Source: Microcystis panniformis FACHB-1757 (GTDB lineage: Bacteria; Cyanobacteriota; Cyanobacteriia; Cyanobacteriales; Microcystaceae). Taken from it: 64,000 nt of DNA. The first letter of the stretch is position 1. Every line of letters begins with the position of its first letter. The notes beneath the pieces were generated by a model. It saw only the letters and a list, made by a program, of their open reading frames with translations. It made no database searches and had not been told where the DNA came from. The stretch is taken from the NCBI RefSeq assembly GCF_001264245.1, contig NZ_CP011339.1, positions 2,728,001 to 2,792,000 of the forward strand. Reading direction: 5' to 3'. Position numbers and translations under genes: made by a program. Positions 17,389 through 26,329 of the stretch are shown piece by piece.

Positions 17389-18433
17389 ACAATTTTAAAA
17401 TTCGTTCCCTTGGGAAAAAATTGTCTTAATAGTCCATTAGTATGCTCGTTTAATCCCCTCTCCCACGAATGATAAGGAGTAGCAAAATAAAAATCTGCTC
17501 CTAGTTTCTGACTCAACTCTTGATGTCCACAAAATTCTTTGCCGTTGTCACAAGTAAAGGTTTTTCTTTGGTCAGGGTGAATCTCTTGAAAAAGTTTTTC
17601 TGTGACTCTATTGATTTCCGATGCGGTTTTGTTTTTGGCTAATCCTGCTACTAAAAATTTCGAGGCTTTGTCTACATGAGTAACGAGAACTCCTAGATGA
17701 TTGCCTCCAATCATTGTGTCACTTTCCCAATGACCGATTTCAGTTTTCTGGTCAGCAATTACTGGTCGCTCGCTGATATCTACACGCCCTGGAATCCCTC
17801 CACGCTTACTTTTTGCTCCGCCTCGACTCTTTCTTTGACAAAGCCCCCGGCGTAAATATTTCCGGTACTCTCCACATCCGTGATAGTTCTGATAGATCAT
17901 TTGATAGATGGTTTCGTGACTGAGAGATTCTTGACTGGCTTTTTTCAGACGACCTGCTATTTGTTCGGGGCTATGATAATCTTTCAATCCTTTTTTCACC
18001 AACTCTAAGGCTGACTCGCTGACATTTTTAAAGGGTTGTTTGGCATTTTTTCGCCTTGTCTCGCTTTGAGCTTGTGCTGTGTCAGGTAGATAGCAGCCAA
18101 GGGAACTTTGATTCCTTTTTAATTCCCGTGATATTGTGCTTTGATGACATCCGAGCCAGACGGCCATTTGCCGTTGAGATAAATTTCCCTCCTGACTAAG
18201 TTGGTAGAGCAAGTTTCTTTGTTCTATGTTAAGATGTTGGGGGCTTCGTTTTTGGGTCTGATTTGTTTTTGTTAATGATCAGACAGTACCTGATGAGCCT
18301 TTCTTTGTCAACTCTTGAGGTTGATGCGTTTCATTTTTGAATTGGCGAAACTCAAATTTCGGGTTTCTGTTAGTTAGCGATAGCTTGAAGGCTTACCCCA
18401 TAAGAGAGCTAGAGTTTAGAGACTGTAAGATTT

Positions 18434-18787
18434 TTGCCAGAGTTCCAGAAGAGCGATAGAAAACAATCTCTGGATTCGGGCATCGGTAGTTTTATTAACG
18501 AGATACTACCATTTGTTGTTTGGAAACGGGGGAAATATTATCTTAAGGTCGATAAAAACGGAACTTCGCAAGAGTGTCCTAATTGTGGTGCTTTCACTAG
18601 TAAAAAGTCGTTATCCGAAAGAGTTTACTGGTGTGATTCTTGCGGCCACATTGAACCAAGAGACACGGCATCAGCGAAGGTAATCGAGAACCGAGGAAAA
18701 AACGCGGTCGGGCTGACCGTGTTAGAAAACGCTTGCGGAGGCGGTCTGACAGGGATCGACCGGGTTAAACCAAGTCGATCTAGTTAA
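18434..18787 (+). pseudogene. C-terminal fragment of an IS605-type TnpB
   Basis: From about 18475 the translation is TnpB-like: FINEILPFVVWKRGKYYLKV, the zinc ribbon CPNCG...CDSCGHIEPRD, and the last RuvC residue in RDTASAKVIENRG. The two earlier RuvC motifs are absent. The first ~15 codons (18434-18474) do not look like the family. A 3' hairpin follows the stop (18807-18841), marking the element end. Confidence 0.82.
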
Positions 18788-18806
18788 AAGCCTAAGAACC
18801 GAGAAT

Positions 18807-18841
18807 CCCCCGCTACAGCGCGCGAGCGGTTAGCGGGGGAG
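18807..18841. repeat. IS605-type right-end hairpin
   Basis: CCCCCGCTA and TAGCGGGGG pair around a GC-rich loop, with an imperfect extension (CAGCGCGCGAGCGGT). This is typical of the subterminal hairpin of IS200/IS605 elements, which also forms the 3' end of the TnpB guide RNA. The squalene/phytoene synthase stop lies just 3 bases beyond. Confidence 0.65.
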
Positions 18842-18843
18842 AG

Positions 18844-19653
18844 TCAACGGGTAATTTGTTGTACCAAAGCGATAACATCGCTGCGGCTGAGTTTTTCCTT
18901 ACCTAAAGCTAGAACTTCGAGAGTGCCATGGGCTAAAGCGAGGGGAATCTTACAAAAATCAAGGGCCGGCCCTTTCGGCAGCGATTGAGTGTAATAATCG
19001 GCTAATTTCAGATTACGACGGGCATAATTATGAATATCACTAATTGTCCAACCCTGGGGCAGAAAACTTACCCCCCGGCGCAGATCCTCGCCATGGTTGC
19101 GGGCAATATTAACCGCTTGTAAACCCCGACCAAAACCGATGGCATAACTGCGATTAGTTTCGGTGCCATCGTACCAATTCCAGAGGTCAGACAGCAATAA
19201 ACCCACGGCACCGGCCACACTAAAGGTATATTGATCTAATTCTATTTCTGTGCGAATATCCCAGTTATTCCCAGCCCAGTAGGCCATGCGATCGGCCATG
19301 GCCGCCGTGGCATCCCAAACCCGCGGGGCGATCGAATCCGGTGCTAACAGGGCCCATTCGCCAATTCTCAGGGTTACTTCTGGCAAAATCTCCCGATGGA
19401 CTAAGCCAAAAGTAAAATCCTCTTTGGTAGAATTTTCAGTACCTGCTTGTAAATTCAGGCTAATTTGTCTTAATATCTGGGCTTTACTGAAGTTATCTAG
19501 GTCGGGATGGTCTTCTACTTCATCGATCGCCCTCATACAGAGATAAGCTGAGGCTACTGCCTCGAGCAGACGATCTGGTAAACGACTTATGGGAATATAA
19601 AAAGTTCGACTCGTTTCTTGCAGAATCGTTAAAGCATTATCGCGCAAATTCAT
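18844..19653 (-). CDS. Squalene/phytoene synthase family protein
   Basis: 269 residues. SRTFYIPISRLPDRL opens the prenyl-transferase fold. The two Mg-binding acidic motifs are CMRAIDEVEDH (DxxxD) and NIARNHGEDLRRGVSFLP. Such enzymes condense two prenyl diphosphates head to head. The length and second motif fit a squalene synthase (hopanoid route) better than the carotenoid phytoene synthase, which in cyanobacteria is usually longer, but this is inference. AGGA lies just upstream of the ATG. An IS605 end abuts its stop. Confidence 0.85.
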   Translation of the reverse strand: MNLRDNALTILQETSRTFYIPISRLPDRLLEAVASAYLCMRAIDEVEDHPDLDNFSKAQILRQISLNLQAGTENSTKEDFTFGLVHREILPEVTLRIGEWALLAPDSIAPRVWDATAAMADRMAYWAGNNWDIRTEIELDQYTFSVAGAVGLLLSDLWNWYDGTETNRSYAIGFGRGLQAVNIARNHGEDLRRGVSFLPQGWTISDIHNYARRNLKLADYYTQSLPKGPALDFCKIPLALAHGTLEVLALGKEKLSRSDVIALVQQITR

Positions 19654-19922
19654 TCAGTCCTCTCCTCACGCCAACTTAGGTAACTACGAGTTAAACCAAT
19701 CAGACAGATCGGTTTAGGTTATTCCGATGTTCCTAAGACAAAGTTGCTGTCTATTGTAGTATTATTATCCAAAATTTCGAGATTATTCTCGAAAAAATCA
19801 ACCTCTAGGGTATTCTTGACAATTTTTCTTTCTGGGATAGCTGAGGGACAATTACGGCAATTGTTCGAGATTACAGGCTTAAAAAAACGATTTTACCCTT
19901 TTTTAAGCAGTATTTTTTGGCT
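19654..19922. other. Intergenic, nothing recognised
   Basis: Holds the 5' region of the squalene/phytoene synthase gene and the 3' end of the next small gene. Runs of A/T and two HIP1-like fragments occur; no terminator or promoter could be supported. Confidence 0.4.
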
Positions 19923-20147
19923 TCATGGCAGGGATTGAAAGGAGATCACTTGTAAAACTGGCCCGATCATGGCCAGGGTCATCACATCTGAGCGAATTTG
20001 ACCTATAACTGTCACTTTTGCCTTTTTTTGGGTTAATTCGGCGGGAGGGTCTATTAATTCGTAGGTTTGACCGTTATCGGCAATTAATGCCCAAGTTCCC
20101 GTGCCTATTTCGATTCTTTTTACCTGACCCGTTACACTAATACTCAT
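19923..20147 (-). CDS. Small conserved hypothetical protein, beta-rich
   Basis: 74 residues, MSISVTGQVKRIEIGTGTWA then LIADNGQTYELIDPP, KAKVTVIGQI and PVLQVISFQ. The alternating pattern (GxWALxxxxGxxYEL) looks like a small OB-like beta barrel. I cannot name the family. It has no membrane segment or signal peptide. It stands alone with its own intergenic gaps. The regular beta pattern and codon use make it likely to be real. Confidence 0.65.
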   Translation of the reverse strand: MSISVTGQVKRIEIGTGTWALIADNGQTYELIDPPAELTQKKAKVTVIGQIRSDVMTLAMIGPVLQVISFQSLP

Positions 20148-20273
20148 GCTTTAATTTCGCTGATTGAGGCGATCGCAATTGCTGCCCCTGTCACAAGCAT
20201 TCTATCGATATCTTTCCTCGGCATTGATTGCCAATTTTGCCCGACTTTAACCTCATAAATCAGTTTTTTTTAT

Positions 20274-20366
20274 CTAAAAAGCGATCGCCACTTCCGCCAC
20301 CACCGCTAAGAGGGAGGCCAAAGCCGCTAAAATCATTATTTCTCGATCGGATTGTCCCATAACCAT
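20274..20366 (-). CDS. Possible 30-residue membrane microprotein
   Basis: ATG 20366 to TAG 20274 gives MVMGQSDREIMILAALASLL and VVAEVAIAF, a polar head followed by one hydrophobic helix. The layout recalls small thylakoid subunits, but it matches none that I know (PsbX, PetM, PetN, Ycf12 were considered). There is no clear ribosome site, and a palindromic repeat starts right at its 5' end. A chance ORF is a real alternative. Confidence 0.3.
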   Translation of the reverse strand: MVMGQSDREIMILAALASLLAVVAEVAIAF

Positions 20367-20369
20367 CTG

Positions 20370-20474
20370 ATACCAAATCCGTTTTTAACAGTGTGATTAA
20401 CTCTCAAGTTATGGATTGTTTCTCCACGCTCCCTGCTCCCCGCGATCCTATACTTTTTAAACAGGATTTGGTAT
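20370..20474. repeat. Palindrome-ended repeat, family with ACAGGATTT end
   Basis: The left end ATACCAAATCC-GTTTTTAA mirrors the right end TTTTTAAACAGGATTTGGTAT. The interior contains ATGGATTGTTTCTC and a CTCCCTGCTCCCC tract. Partial copies with the same right half lie at about 22742-22815 and 55773-55809. It has no coding capacity, so it is a MITE-like dispersed repeat. Confidence 0.7.
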
Positions 20475-20568
20475 TAATAGATAAAAAGCTATAAAAGTTA
20501 TCAGCAAAAACGCCGAAATCTTTGTCAGGATTGCCCTGTATTATTTGTTCAGCAAGCTCTAATTAAGC

Positions 20569-22209
20569 CTAACTGTTAATGGCGTAATGATAGGCACTAC
20601 CATTAGATTCCATAGGCATCAACCACTGGGAGATAGTTTCTAGTTTTTGACGGATTTGATCGAGTTGATCCTGCACAGGTTGCAGGAAAGTTTCGTACTG
20701 TTGTACCTGAGTTTTTAAACGCAATAATGCCAGATTAGTATCGCGCCATTGTCGCTCCTGTTCTTCAAATTCACGAGTTTTTTGCTCTAAATCCGACCAT
20801 TGACCGTCAATACTATCGCTGCTTTTTTGTAAATCCTCTTGTAGTCCCTTGATTTCTGCTGCTAAACGTTGACTTTCTTGGAGACTATTTTGATAATTAT
20901 CGGCCAACAGCATTAACAATGGTTCAAAGCCAGATTTTTGAGTATCTTCTGAGGATAAAATCCCCTGTCTCCGTTGCAGAATTTTCAGATGTTGAGAGCT
21001 AATAGCTTGCCTTTCTTGGAGATTACGTCTTTGTCCGACTAAAGTTGCCGCCAGCATTCCTTTTTTTTCCTGTTCCTCGGCTAATTCGGATTCTAAATTA
21101 GCTCGCTCAGATTGATCTATTGTAGCCATTCTTGCTTCTAATTCTTCCACGGTTTGGCATTGGAGAGTTAATTCTTCCTCTTGGTCGTTGACAAAAATTT
21201 CCCAGCGCTTGAGGTCTGTTTGTAAGTTCTTAACTAAGCTCTCCAATTCTTCTAAAGGCATTTGTTCAAGAGCTTCTAGATCGATTTTACCATCAAAACC
21301 TAGTTCTTCCCCTCCGAGGAGACGAAGGAGCATTTGTCGAGTAGAATCAGTGGTTTGTAGGGTGAGGTTAAGGTGCTCGAATAATTTCTGTTTTTGACTC
21401 AGAACAGTTTCTTGTATTTGTAATTCTATTTTAGCTGTTTCCAAAGCCCTGCGACTCGTCTGTAATTCCCTAGCTCTTTTTTCTAGATAATCGAGCATTT
21501 CATCGTTGGCGACCTGACGATTTTCTACAGCTTTTTTCTGCCCCTCTAAACTCTGCCAACAACTATTTAAAATTGTCTGTTGTTCCTGCACAGATTCAAG
21601 AGTGGAATGGAGAATTTGTGAGGGAGAATTGCCCCGATCATGATGAGCAGCTAAACGCTCCGCTAGAGAGCGAATAAATTGTTGTTGTTCTGGGGAAAGA
21701 TTGGGGTAGGAGTTACAATTTATTTGTCCTTCTTCCAGGTGTCGCTGTTGCTCGTTTAATTGTTGTTTTAGGGTTTCCAGTTCTTGTCTTTTGCGCTCTA
21801 AATACTCTAATTCTGCCTCTATTTGTTCAATTTGCTCGATTCTTGTCTCCATTTCCATTTTCTGGCGGTTGAGAATCTCGCTTTGATAGGTGAGGGATTG
21901 TTTCCACTGCTCGATTTTCTCTTGATCTTTCTTGCTGCGCTCCATCAAACGGGAAATCTTTTGCAGTTGCCGCACCATCTCCGCTCCCGCTAATTCCGGG
22001 TTTCCTTGTAGTTGACGATTATTGCTCAAATTTACCAAGAGAAGCGCACCTTCACCCAGGGAGTTAGTTTCGTCGTAGGTTAGGATATCTTCCCCTGGTA
22101 TGGCACTCCACGTCTGATCCTTATGCTGACAGGCCAATAGTTTCAATTCGGTTTTGTAACCGCCGATAAAACCTCTAGTCTGTTTTTTTACTTCTGCAAG
22201 GTATAGCAC
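20569..22209 (-). CDS. hmpF: Pilus motility taxis protein HmpF
   Basis: 546 residues when started at GTG 22209 (VLYLAEVKKQTRGFIGG), which has GAGG 9 bases upstream; the frame also opens upstream at 22266 but without family resemblance. The first ~85 residues form a compact domain (ELKLLACQHKDQTWSAIPGE, ALLLVNLSNN). Nearly everything after residue 95 is coiled coil, rich in Glu, Gln and Leu. HmpF is needed for type IV pilus activation and phototaxis in filamentous and unicellular cyanobacteria and works with the Hmp/Pil chemosensory proteins. A pilH-pilI-pilJ set lies 4.4 kb away on the other strand. Confidence 0.85.
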   Translation of the reverse strand: MLYLAEVKKQTRGFIGGYKTELKLLACQHKDQTWSAIPGEDILTYDETNSLGEGALLLVNLSNNRQLQGNPELAGAEMVRQLQKISRLMERSKKDQEKIEQWKQSLTYQSEILNRQKMEMETRIEQIEQIEAELEYLERKRQELETLKQQLNEQQRHLEEGQINCNSYPNLSPEQQQFIRSLAERLAAHHDRGNSPSQILHSTLESVQEQQTILNSCWQSLEGQKKAVENRQVANDEMLDYLEKRARELQTSRRALETAKIELQIQETVLSQKQKLFEHLNLTLQTTDSTRQMLLRLLGGEELGFDGKIDLEALEQMPLEELESLVKNLQTDLKRWEIFVNDQEEELTLQCQTVEELEARMATIDQSERANLESELAEEQEKKGMLAATLVGQRRNLQERQAISSQHLKILQRRQGILSSEDTQKSGFEPLLMLLADNYQNSLQESQRLAAEIKGLQEDLQKSSDSIDGQWSDLEQKTREFEEQERQWRDTNLALLRLKTQVQQYETFLQPVQDQLDQIRQKLETISQWLMPMESNGSAYHYAINS

Positions 22210-22480
22210 GAGTAGTCGTCCTCTATAATAAAAGTCTTTGTCATCGATTTTAGAGAGCGTTGGCAATCAAGGCTAGGAGCGGCCCGTCTATGGTTTGGTG
22301 TGTAACCATCCGATCCCAAAAATTTTTTAATTTCTATCATTCGAGTTTTTCTTTTTTATCCATACATTTGTTCTCAATTCTTCTCCTTACCGACTGGAAA
22401 ATTTTTGATGATTTTTCAGTTCCGATGTACTATCTTGATCTCAAAAAATTCGGTAGTCAATCTCTTAAATGCAGTAAAGC
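22210..22480. other. Intergenic upstream of hmpF
   Basis: Contains the hmpF leader and AT-rich sequence. The only ORFs are short and lack family resemblance. The region ends at a MITE. Confidence 0.4.
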
Positions 22481-22614
22481 CGCTCTTCTCGACTTTGTGT
22501 GATAATTTTTGCTTATGTAAGGTTAAATGTTTACTGGGCAAGACTTTTAGGACTATTTTGAAAGAAGAAACTATCAGTATAGACCTCGTTTCCACACAGA
22601 AACCAGAAGAACCG
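22481..22614. repeat. MITE with ISL3-like ends, copy 2, with 7-bp target duplication
   Basis: 134 bp, inverted relative to copy 1 at 5681-5813 and clearly homologous throughout (shared pieces include AAACTATCAGTATAGACCTC and TTTGTGTGATAATTTTTGCT). The ends have drifted (CGCTCTTCTC and GAAGAACC). A perfect direct repeat GTAAAGC flanks it at 22474-22480 and 22615-22621. Confidence 0.85.
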
Positions 22615-22741
22615 TAAAGCTTACTGAAAAATATGTTACATAATTAGCTTATCAGATTTATTATTAGTGACAAGAGGAGGGAAGAGAGCGTTTCTCATCA
22701 AGAGGGAGTGGGACGGGATTGGGCATCATCTCTAGATCACC

Positions 22742-22815
22742 AGCGATGGATTGTTTCTCTGGCGCTCCGCAGCTCCAGCACTCCGCAGTACCCCCATACC
22801 TTATTAAACAGGATT
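22742..22815. repeat. Half copy of the ACAGGATTT repeat
   Basis: ATGGATTGTTTCTC, a CTCCGCAG tract and CCATACCTTATTAAACAGG line up with the interior and right half of the repeat at 20370-20474. The left end is missing. It abuts the IS605-type element. Confidence 0.6.
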
Positions 22816-22819
22816 TAAC

Positions 22820-24235
22820 TGAATGTCAGCATTCATCCCTCGCGCTTAGCGCAATGGGACGGCGCTTTTAAAGGGGCGAAGCAATTCGCCCCAGGGTTCA
22901 CCTCATCGGAAATTTTGGGTCTGAAACCCCGCCGTTTTAGGTTGGCTTTGCTGTTAAATCTTAGCGCATTTACAAAATATGTGTTAGAATGTGAGGTATG
23001 GAAAAAGCCTATTCGTTTCGATTTTACCCAACACCCGAACAAGAGTCGCTATTGCGGCGCACTTTGGGCTGTGTAAGATTGGTTTACAATAAGGCACTCC
23101 ATCTCAGAACACAAGCATGGTACGAAAGACAAGAAAGAGTAGGATATACTGAAACTTCTTCAATGCTAACCGATTGGAAAAAACAAGAAGAATTAGAGTT
23201 TTTAAACGAAGTTAGCTGTGTACCTTTACAACAAGGGTTAAGACATTTACAAACAGCTTTCACTAATTTCTTTGCTGGTCGTACTAAGTATCCTAGCTTT
23301 AAGAAAAAACATCAAGGAGGAAGTGCCGAATTTACCAAATCTGCTTTTAAGTTCAAAGACAAACAAATCTATTTAGCTAAATGCACAGAACCCTTACCTA
23401 TTCGATGGTCAAGACAAATCCCAGAAAGCTGTGAACCAAGCACAGTAACAGTCAGATTACATCCTTCTGGACGTTGGCATATCTCAATTAGATTTGATGA
23501 CCCAACGATTAAGCCTTTACCAGTAACAGATAAAGCCATTGGAATTGACTTAGGAATTAGTAGCCTTGTGATTACCAGCGATGGTGACAAAGTATCTAAT
23601 CCCAAGCATTTTAAAAAGCATTATCGGAGACTGCGAAGAGCATCGAAAAGTCTTTCTAGAAAACAGAAAGGGTCAAAAAATCGGGAAAAGGCAAGAATCA
23701 AAGTAGCAAGGATTCACGCTCAAATCACCGATAGCAGAAAAGACCATTTACATAAGCTAACCACTCAATTAGTTCGTGAAAACCAAACGATTGTGGTTGA
23801 GAATTTAGCCGTCAAGAATCTGGTCAAAAACCCGAAATTATCTCAGGCAATATGTGATGTAAGCTGGGGAGAAATCACTAGACAATTAGCCTATAAATGC
23901 CGTTGGTATGGGAGAAATTACATCGAAATAGATAGATGGTTTCCTAGCTCTAAAAGGTGTAGTAATTGCGGGTATATTGCTGAAAAAATGCCGTTAAATA
24001 TTCGAGAGTGGGATTGTCCAGACTGTGGGACTCACCATGACCGAGATATTAACGCGAGTAAAAATATTTTGGCCGCAGGGCTTGCGGTGTCAGTCTGTAG
24101 AGCGACCATAAGACCAGAACAGAGTAAATCTGTTCAGGCAGGTGCGGAACCCCGCAAGGGAAAGAAGCAGAAACCTAAATCGTGAGGTTTGGGAATCACC
24201 GTCCGTTTACGGCGGTGAGGATGTCAAGAATGCTG
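22820..24235 (+). mobile_element. IS200/IS605-type element carrying tnpB only
   Basis: The tnpB gene is flanked by a left end with nested hairpins (TGAATGTCAGCATTCA and GGGGCGAAGCAATTCGCCCC, 22823-22893) and a right end with ACCGTCCGTTTACGGCGGT (24197-24215). No tnpA is present, as in IS1341-type elements mobilised in trans. The borders are approximate because such elements make no target duplication. Confidence 0.75.
22998..24185 (+). CDS. tnpB: TnpB, RNA-guided nuclease of an IS605-type element
   Basis: 395 residues, intact. RuvC residues are D184 (AIGIDLGISSLV), E268 (IVVENLAVKNLV) and D350 (THHDRDINASKN), spaced like characterised TnpB nucleases. The zinc ribbon C321/C324 (CSNCGYIAEK) and C340/C343 (CPDCGTHH) is complete. 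The N-terminal MEKAYSFRFYPTPEQESLLR is the standard wedge start. The guide RNA is expected to overlap the 3' end (24150-24235), by analogy. All catalytic residues being present suggests an active nuclease, in contrast to the wrecked tnpB just downstream. Confidence 0.92.
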   Translation: MEKAYSFRFYPTPEQESLLRRTLGCVRLVYNKALHLRTQAWYERQERVGYTETSSMLTDWKKQEELEFLNEVSCVPLQQGLRHLQTAFTNFFAGRTKYPSFKKKHQGGSAEFTKSAFKFKDKQIYLAKCTEPLPIRWSRQIPESCEPSTVTVRLHPSGRWHISIRFDDPTIKPLPVTDKAIGIDLGISSLVITSDGDKVSNPKHFKKHYRRLRRASKSLSRKQKGSKNREKARIKVARIHAQITDSRKDHLHKLTTQLVRENQTIVVENLAVKNLVKNPKLSQAICDVSWGEITRQLAYKCRWYGRNYIEIDRWFPSSKRCSNCGYIAEKMPLNIREWDCPDCGTHHDRDINASKNILAAGLAVSVCRATIRPEQSKSVQAGAEPRKGKKQKPKS

Positions 24236-24430
24236 ACCAGCATATAGACAATTCCTCAACAACTATGTTATAGCAACTTCTATAGTTGTGAGGTACAGAG
24301 TCTTAGGTTTTGAGGAGTCAGGAGTTAAGATTTTGGTGTACCTCATGAGATTGGGAAACGCTATATCATAGTTATAGTTTCTTGATAATTCTTATGTACA
24401 AAGCGTACAAATTCAGACTTAAGCCTAATA

Positions 24431-24521
24431 AGTAGTCATGCAAAATTAATTACCTGCCCGATCGAGCTAAAACCCTTACGGGGCAATGATCGTCATGTGT
24501 AAATAATTTTGCCTAGGTACT
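24431..24521. repeat. IS630-type 91-bp MITE, copy a
   Basis: 91 bp flanked by TA at 24429-24430 and 24522-24523. The ends, AGTAGTCATGCAAAATTAAT and (inward from the right) AGTACCTAGGCAAAATTATT, match the IS630 element at 62312-63395. Removing it with one TA restores CCT AAT ACC GAG in the host tnpB. Confidence 0.95.
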
Positions 24522-24988
24522 TACCGAGCAAGAAATAGCCTTAGCAAAAAGCTTTGGCTGTGGTCGTTGGTTTGGGAATTTTCCCTGAATTTATGCCAAG
24601 AAACCTATAAAACCAGAGGAAAAGGACTGACACGAAACTATATTCAAGGACTATTGCCTAGTCTCAAAAAAGAATATGAGTGGTTGACAGATGCTTATTC
24701 CCAGTGTTTACAGCTTGTTGCTTTGAACTTATCGCAAGCTTATCAAAATTTCTTTGAGAAACGAGCTAGACTACCAAGATTCAAATCTAAACATGGTAAA
24801 CAATCAATTAGCTATCCAGCTAATATTAAATTTGAGGGAGATTACTGACAGGGGGACAAGCGAGCTAGAAGCTTTGCTCACACAGGCTTCGAGCTTCTCT
24901 CACTAGAAATAGATCTAGCGATTCTAGGCAAAAAGCTAACGAAAGAATTAGGGATAGGAGCGAGCTTACTAGGAATTATTATTAAGTA

Positions 24989-25202
24989 GGGTTTGCTGAA
25001 AAAGTAGGGGCGAAGCATTCGGGCAATAACCTATCGCTGAAACCTTAGATTTCCTATCCGAATGCTTCGCCCCTACAGGATGGGATCGCTGATGAAGAGG
25101 CAAGGTTTTGAACCACGATTCTCGCAAAACAGGTGCAAGGTTTTGCGAGAAAGGCCCTAAAGTCCTTACCTCGCCTACATTTCATATTTATTCAGCAAAC
25201 CC
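24989..25202. repeat. MITE with GGGTTTGCTGAA ends
   Basis: 214 bp with ends GGGTTTGCTGAA and TTCAGCAAACCC. TAAGTA flanks it on both sides (24983-24988 and 25203-25208), a likely 6-bp target duplication made inside the left end of IS630-type MITE copy b. The interior holds a second long inverted repeat, GTAGGGGCGAAGCATTCGG and its complement (about 25003-25077). Confidence 0.85.
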
Positions 25203-25204
25203 TA

Positions 25205-25295
25205 AGTAGTCATGCAAAATTAATTACCTGCCCGATCGAGCTAAAACCCTTACGGGGCAATGATCGTCATGTGTAAATAATTTTGCCTAGGTACT
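25205..25295. repeat. IS630-type 91-bp MITE, copy b
   Basis: By eye base-for-base the same as copies a, c and d. Its TA target at the right is 25296-25297. Its left TA is duplicated because the GGGTTTGCTGAA element landed in the first six bases. It lies inside the CTGACAGGGGG element. Confidence 0.93.
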
Positions 25296-25491
25296 TAATA
25301 AGTGAGAGATGGTGCGGCGAACTTTTTCGAGCTAAAACCATGAAAAGCTTATGCTATATGGATTTCAGCCTTCTTGTCCCCCTGTCAGATCTAAAGCTTC
25401 CTAAAATTGGATTGGTTTATTGTGTTCGTCACTGGGAATTTGCAGGAACAATTAAAACTGTTACTATCTCAAAAAACCCAGACGGTAAATA

Positions 25492-25582
25492 AGTAGTCAT
25501 GCAAAATTAATTACCTGCCCGATCGAGCTAAAACCCTTACGGGGCAATGATCGTCATGTGTAAATAATTTTGCCTAGGTACT
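25492..25582. repeat. IS630-type 91-bp MITE, copy c
   Basis: Flanked by TA at 25490-25491 and 25583-25584. Taking it out restores GGT AAA TAC TAC GCT in the tnpB relic, the NPDGKYYASILVDD stretch. Confidence 0.95.
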
Positions 25583-26228
25583 TACTACGCTTCTATTTTA
25601 GTTGATGATGGACAATCCCTCCTGCCCCCCTTGATAAGGGTGGTGACGAAGACGGGGGGATAGAAGGTAAAGCCATAGGAATTGATTTAGGACTGAATCA
25701 TTTTGCTATTACCAGCAATGGCAGTAAATATGATAATCCTAGACATTTAGCCAAACATCAACGTAACCTAAAAAGGAAACAACAAAAGCTATTGCGTAAA
25801 AAGAAAGGAAGTAACAACCGTCAAAAAGCTAGAGGTAAAGTAGCTAAAGTTCACTCTAAAATCTCAAGATGTCGTGAGGATTTTCTGCACAAACTATCCC
25901 GTCAGATAGTTAACGAAACCCAAGTTATTGCGGTAGAAAATCTCAATGTCAAAGGCATGGTATGCAATCATAATTTAGCTAAGGCTATTAGTGATTGTGG
26001 TTGGGGAATGTTTTGTACAATGCTTAAATACAAGGCAGAATGGCAAGGAAAAACTTATACCGAAGTTGATAGGTTTTTCCTAGTTCTAAAACTTGTAATG
26101 TCTGTCTAAATCAAGTGGGTAGTTTGCCGCTTGAGGTTAGAAATTGGACTTGTGTGCATTGTAAAACAACCCATGACCGGGACATAAATGCGGCGATAAA
26201 TATCAGAAATGAAGCCTTAGGGATATTA

Positions 26229-26329
26229 AGTAGTCATGCAAAATAAATTTCCTAGTGAAGACAGGCAAGAGGCAATAGGCAAGAGGCAAAAGCTTTATCG
26301 AAATGTGTAATTAATTTTGCTTAGGTACT
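26229..26329. repeat. IS630-type MITE variant with a different 101-bp interior
   Basis: The ends match the other copies (AGTAGTCATGCAAAAT and, from the right, AGTACCTAAGCAAAATTAAT) but the core differs and contains AGACAGGCAAGAGGC and GGCAAGAGGCAAAAG, an imperfect internal duplication. TA flanks it at 26227-26228 and 26330-26331. It sits near the 3' end of the tnpB relic. Confidence 0.9.

Larger units (their letters stand above)
16295..18212 (-). pseudogene. IS30-family transposase split by an IS1-family insertion
   Basis: The N-terminal 275 codons (TTG start 18212) have the HTH LSQRQMAVWLGCHQSTISRE and the DDE core: HWESDTMIGGNHLGVLV (D), FTCDNGKEFCGHQEL (D) and HSWERGLNEHTNGLLRQFFP (E). 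The last ~40 codons (IVKPEQVEIAVNLINNRPRK) lie beyond the IS1 insertion and end at TGA 16295-16297. Removing 16422-17388 (IS1 plus one 8-bp target copy) joins the halves in frame as GTNFKIVKPEQ to give 316 residues. So the gene was intact until the IS1 jumped in. Confidence 0.93.
24845..25388. mobile_element. Unknown element with CTGACAGGGGGACAAG inverted ends
   Basis: CTGACAGGGGGACAAG (24845-24860) and CTTGTCCCCCTGTCAG (25373-25388) are perfect 16-bp inverted repeats. Outside the two MITEs nested in it only about 230 bp remain, with no coding capacity. It splits the tnpB relic between GAT TA and TCTAAAG; the target duplication is at most one base. I cannot assign the family. Confidence 0.75.

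Noticed and set aside
19744..19938. 64-residue plus-strand ORF
   Set aside because: Ser/Phe-rich, overlaps the end of the small conserved gene and has no family resemblance.
24988..25202. Possible CRISPR-like repeats or an RNA gene in the GTAGGGGCGAAGCATTCGG region
   Set aside because: It is one long inverted repeat inside a MITE with a target duplication, not an array.
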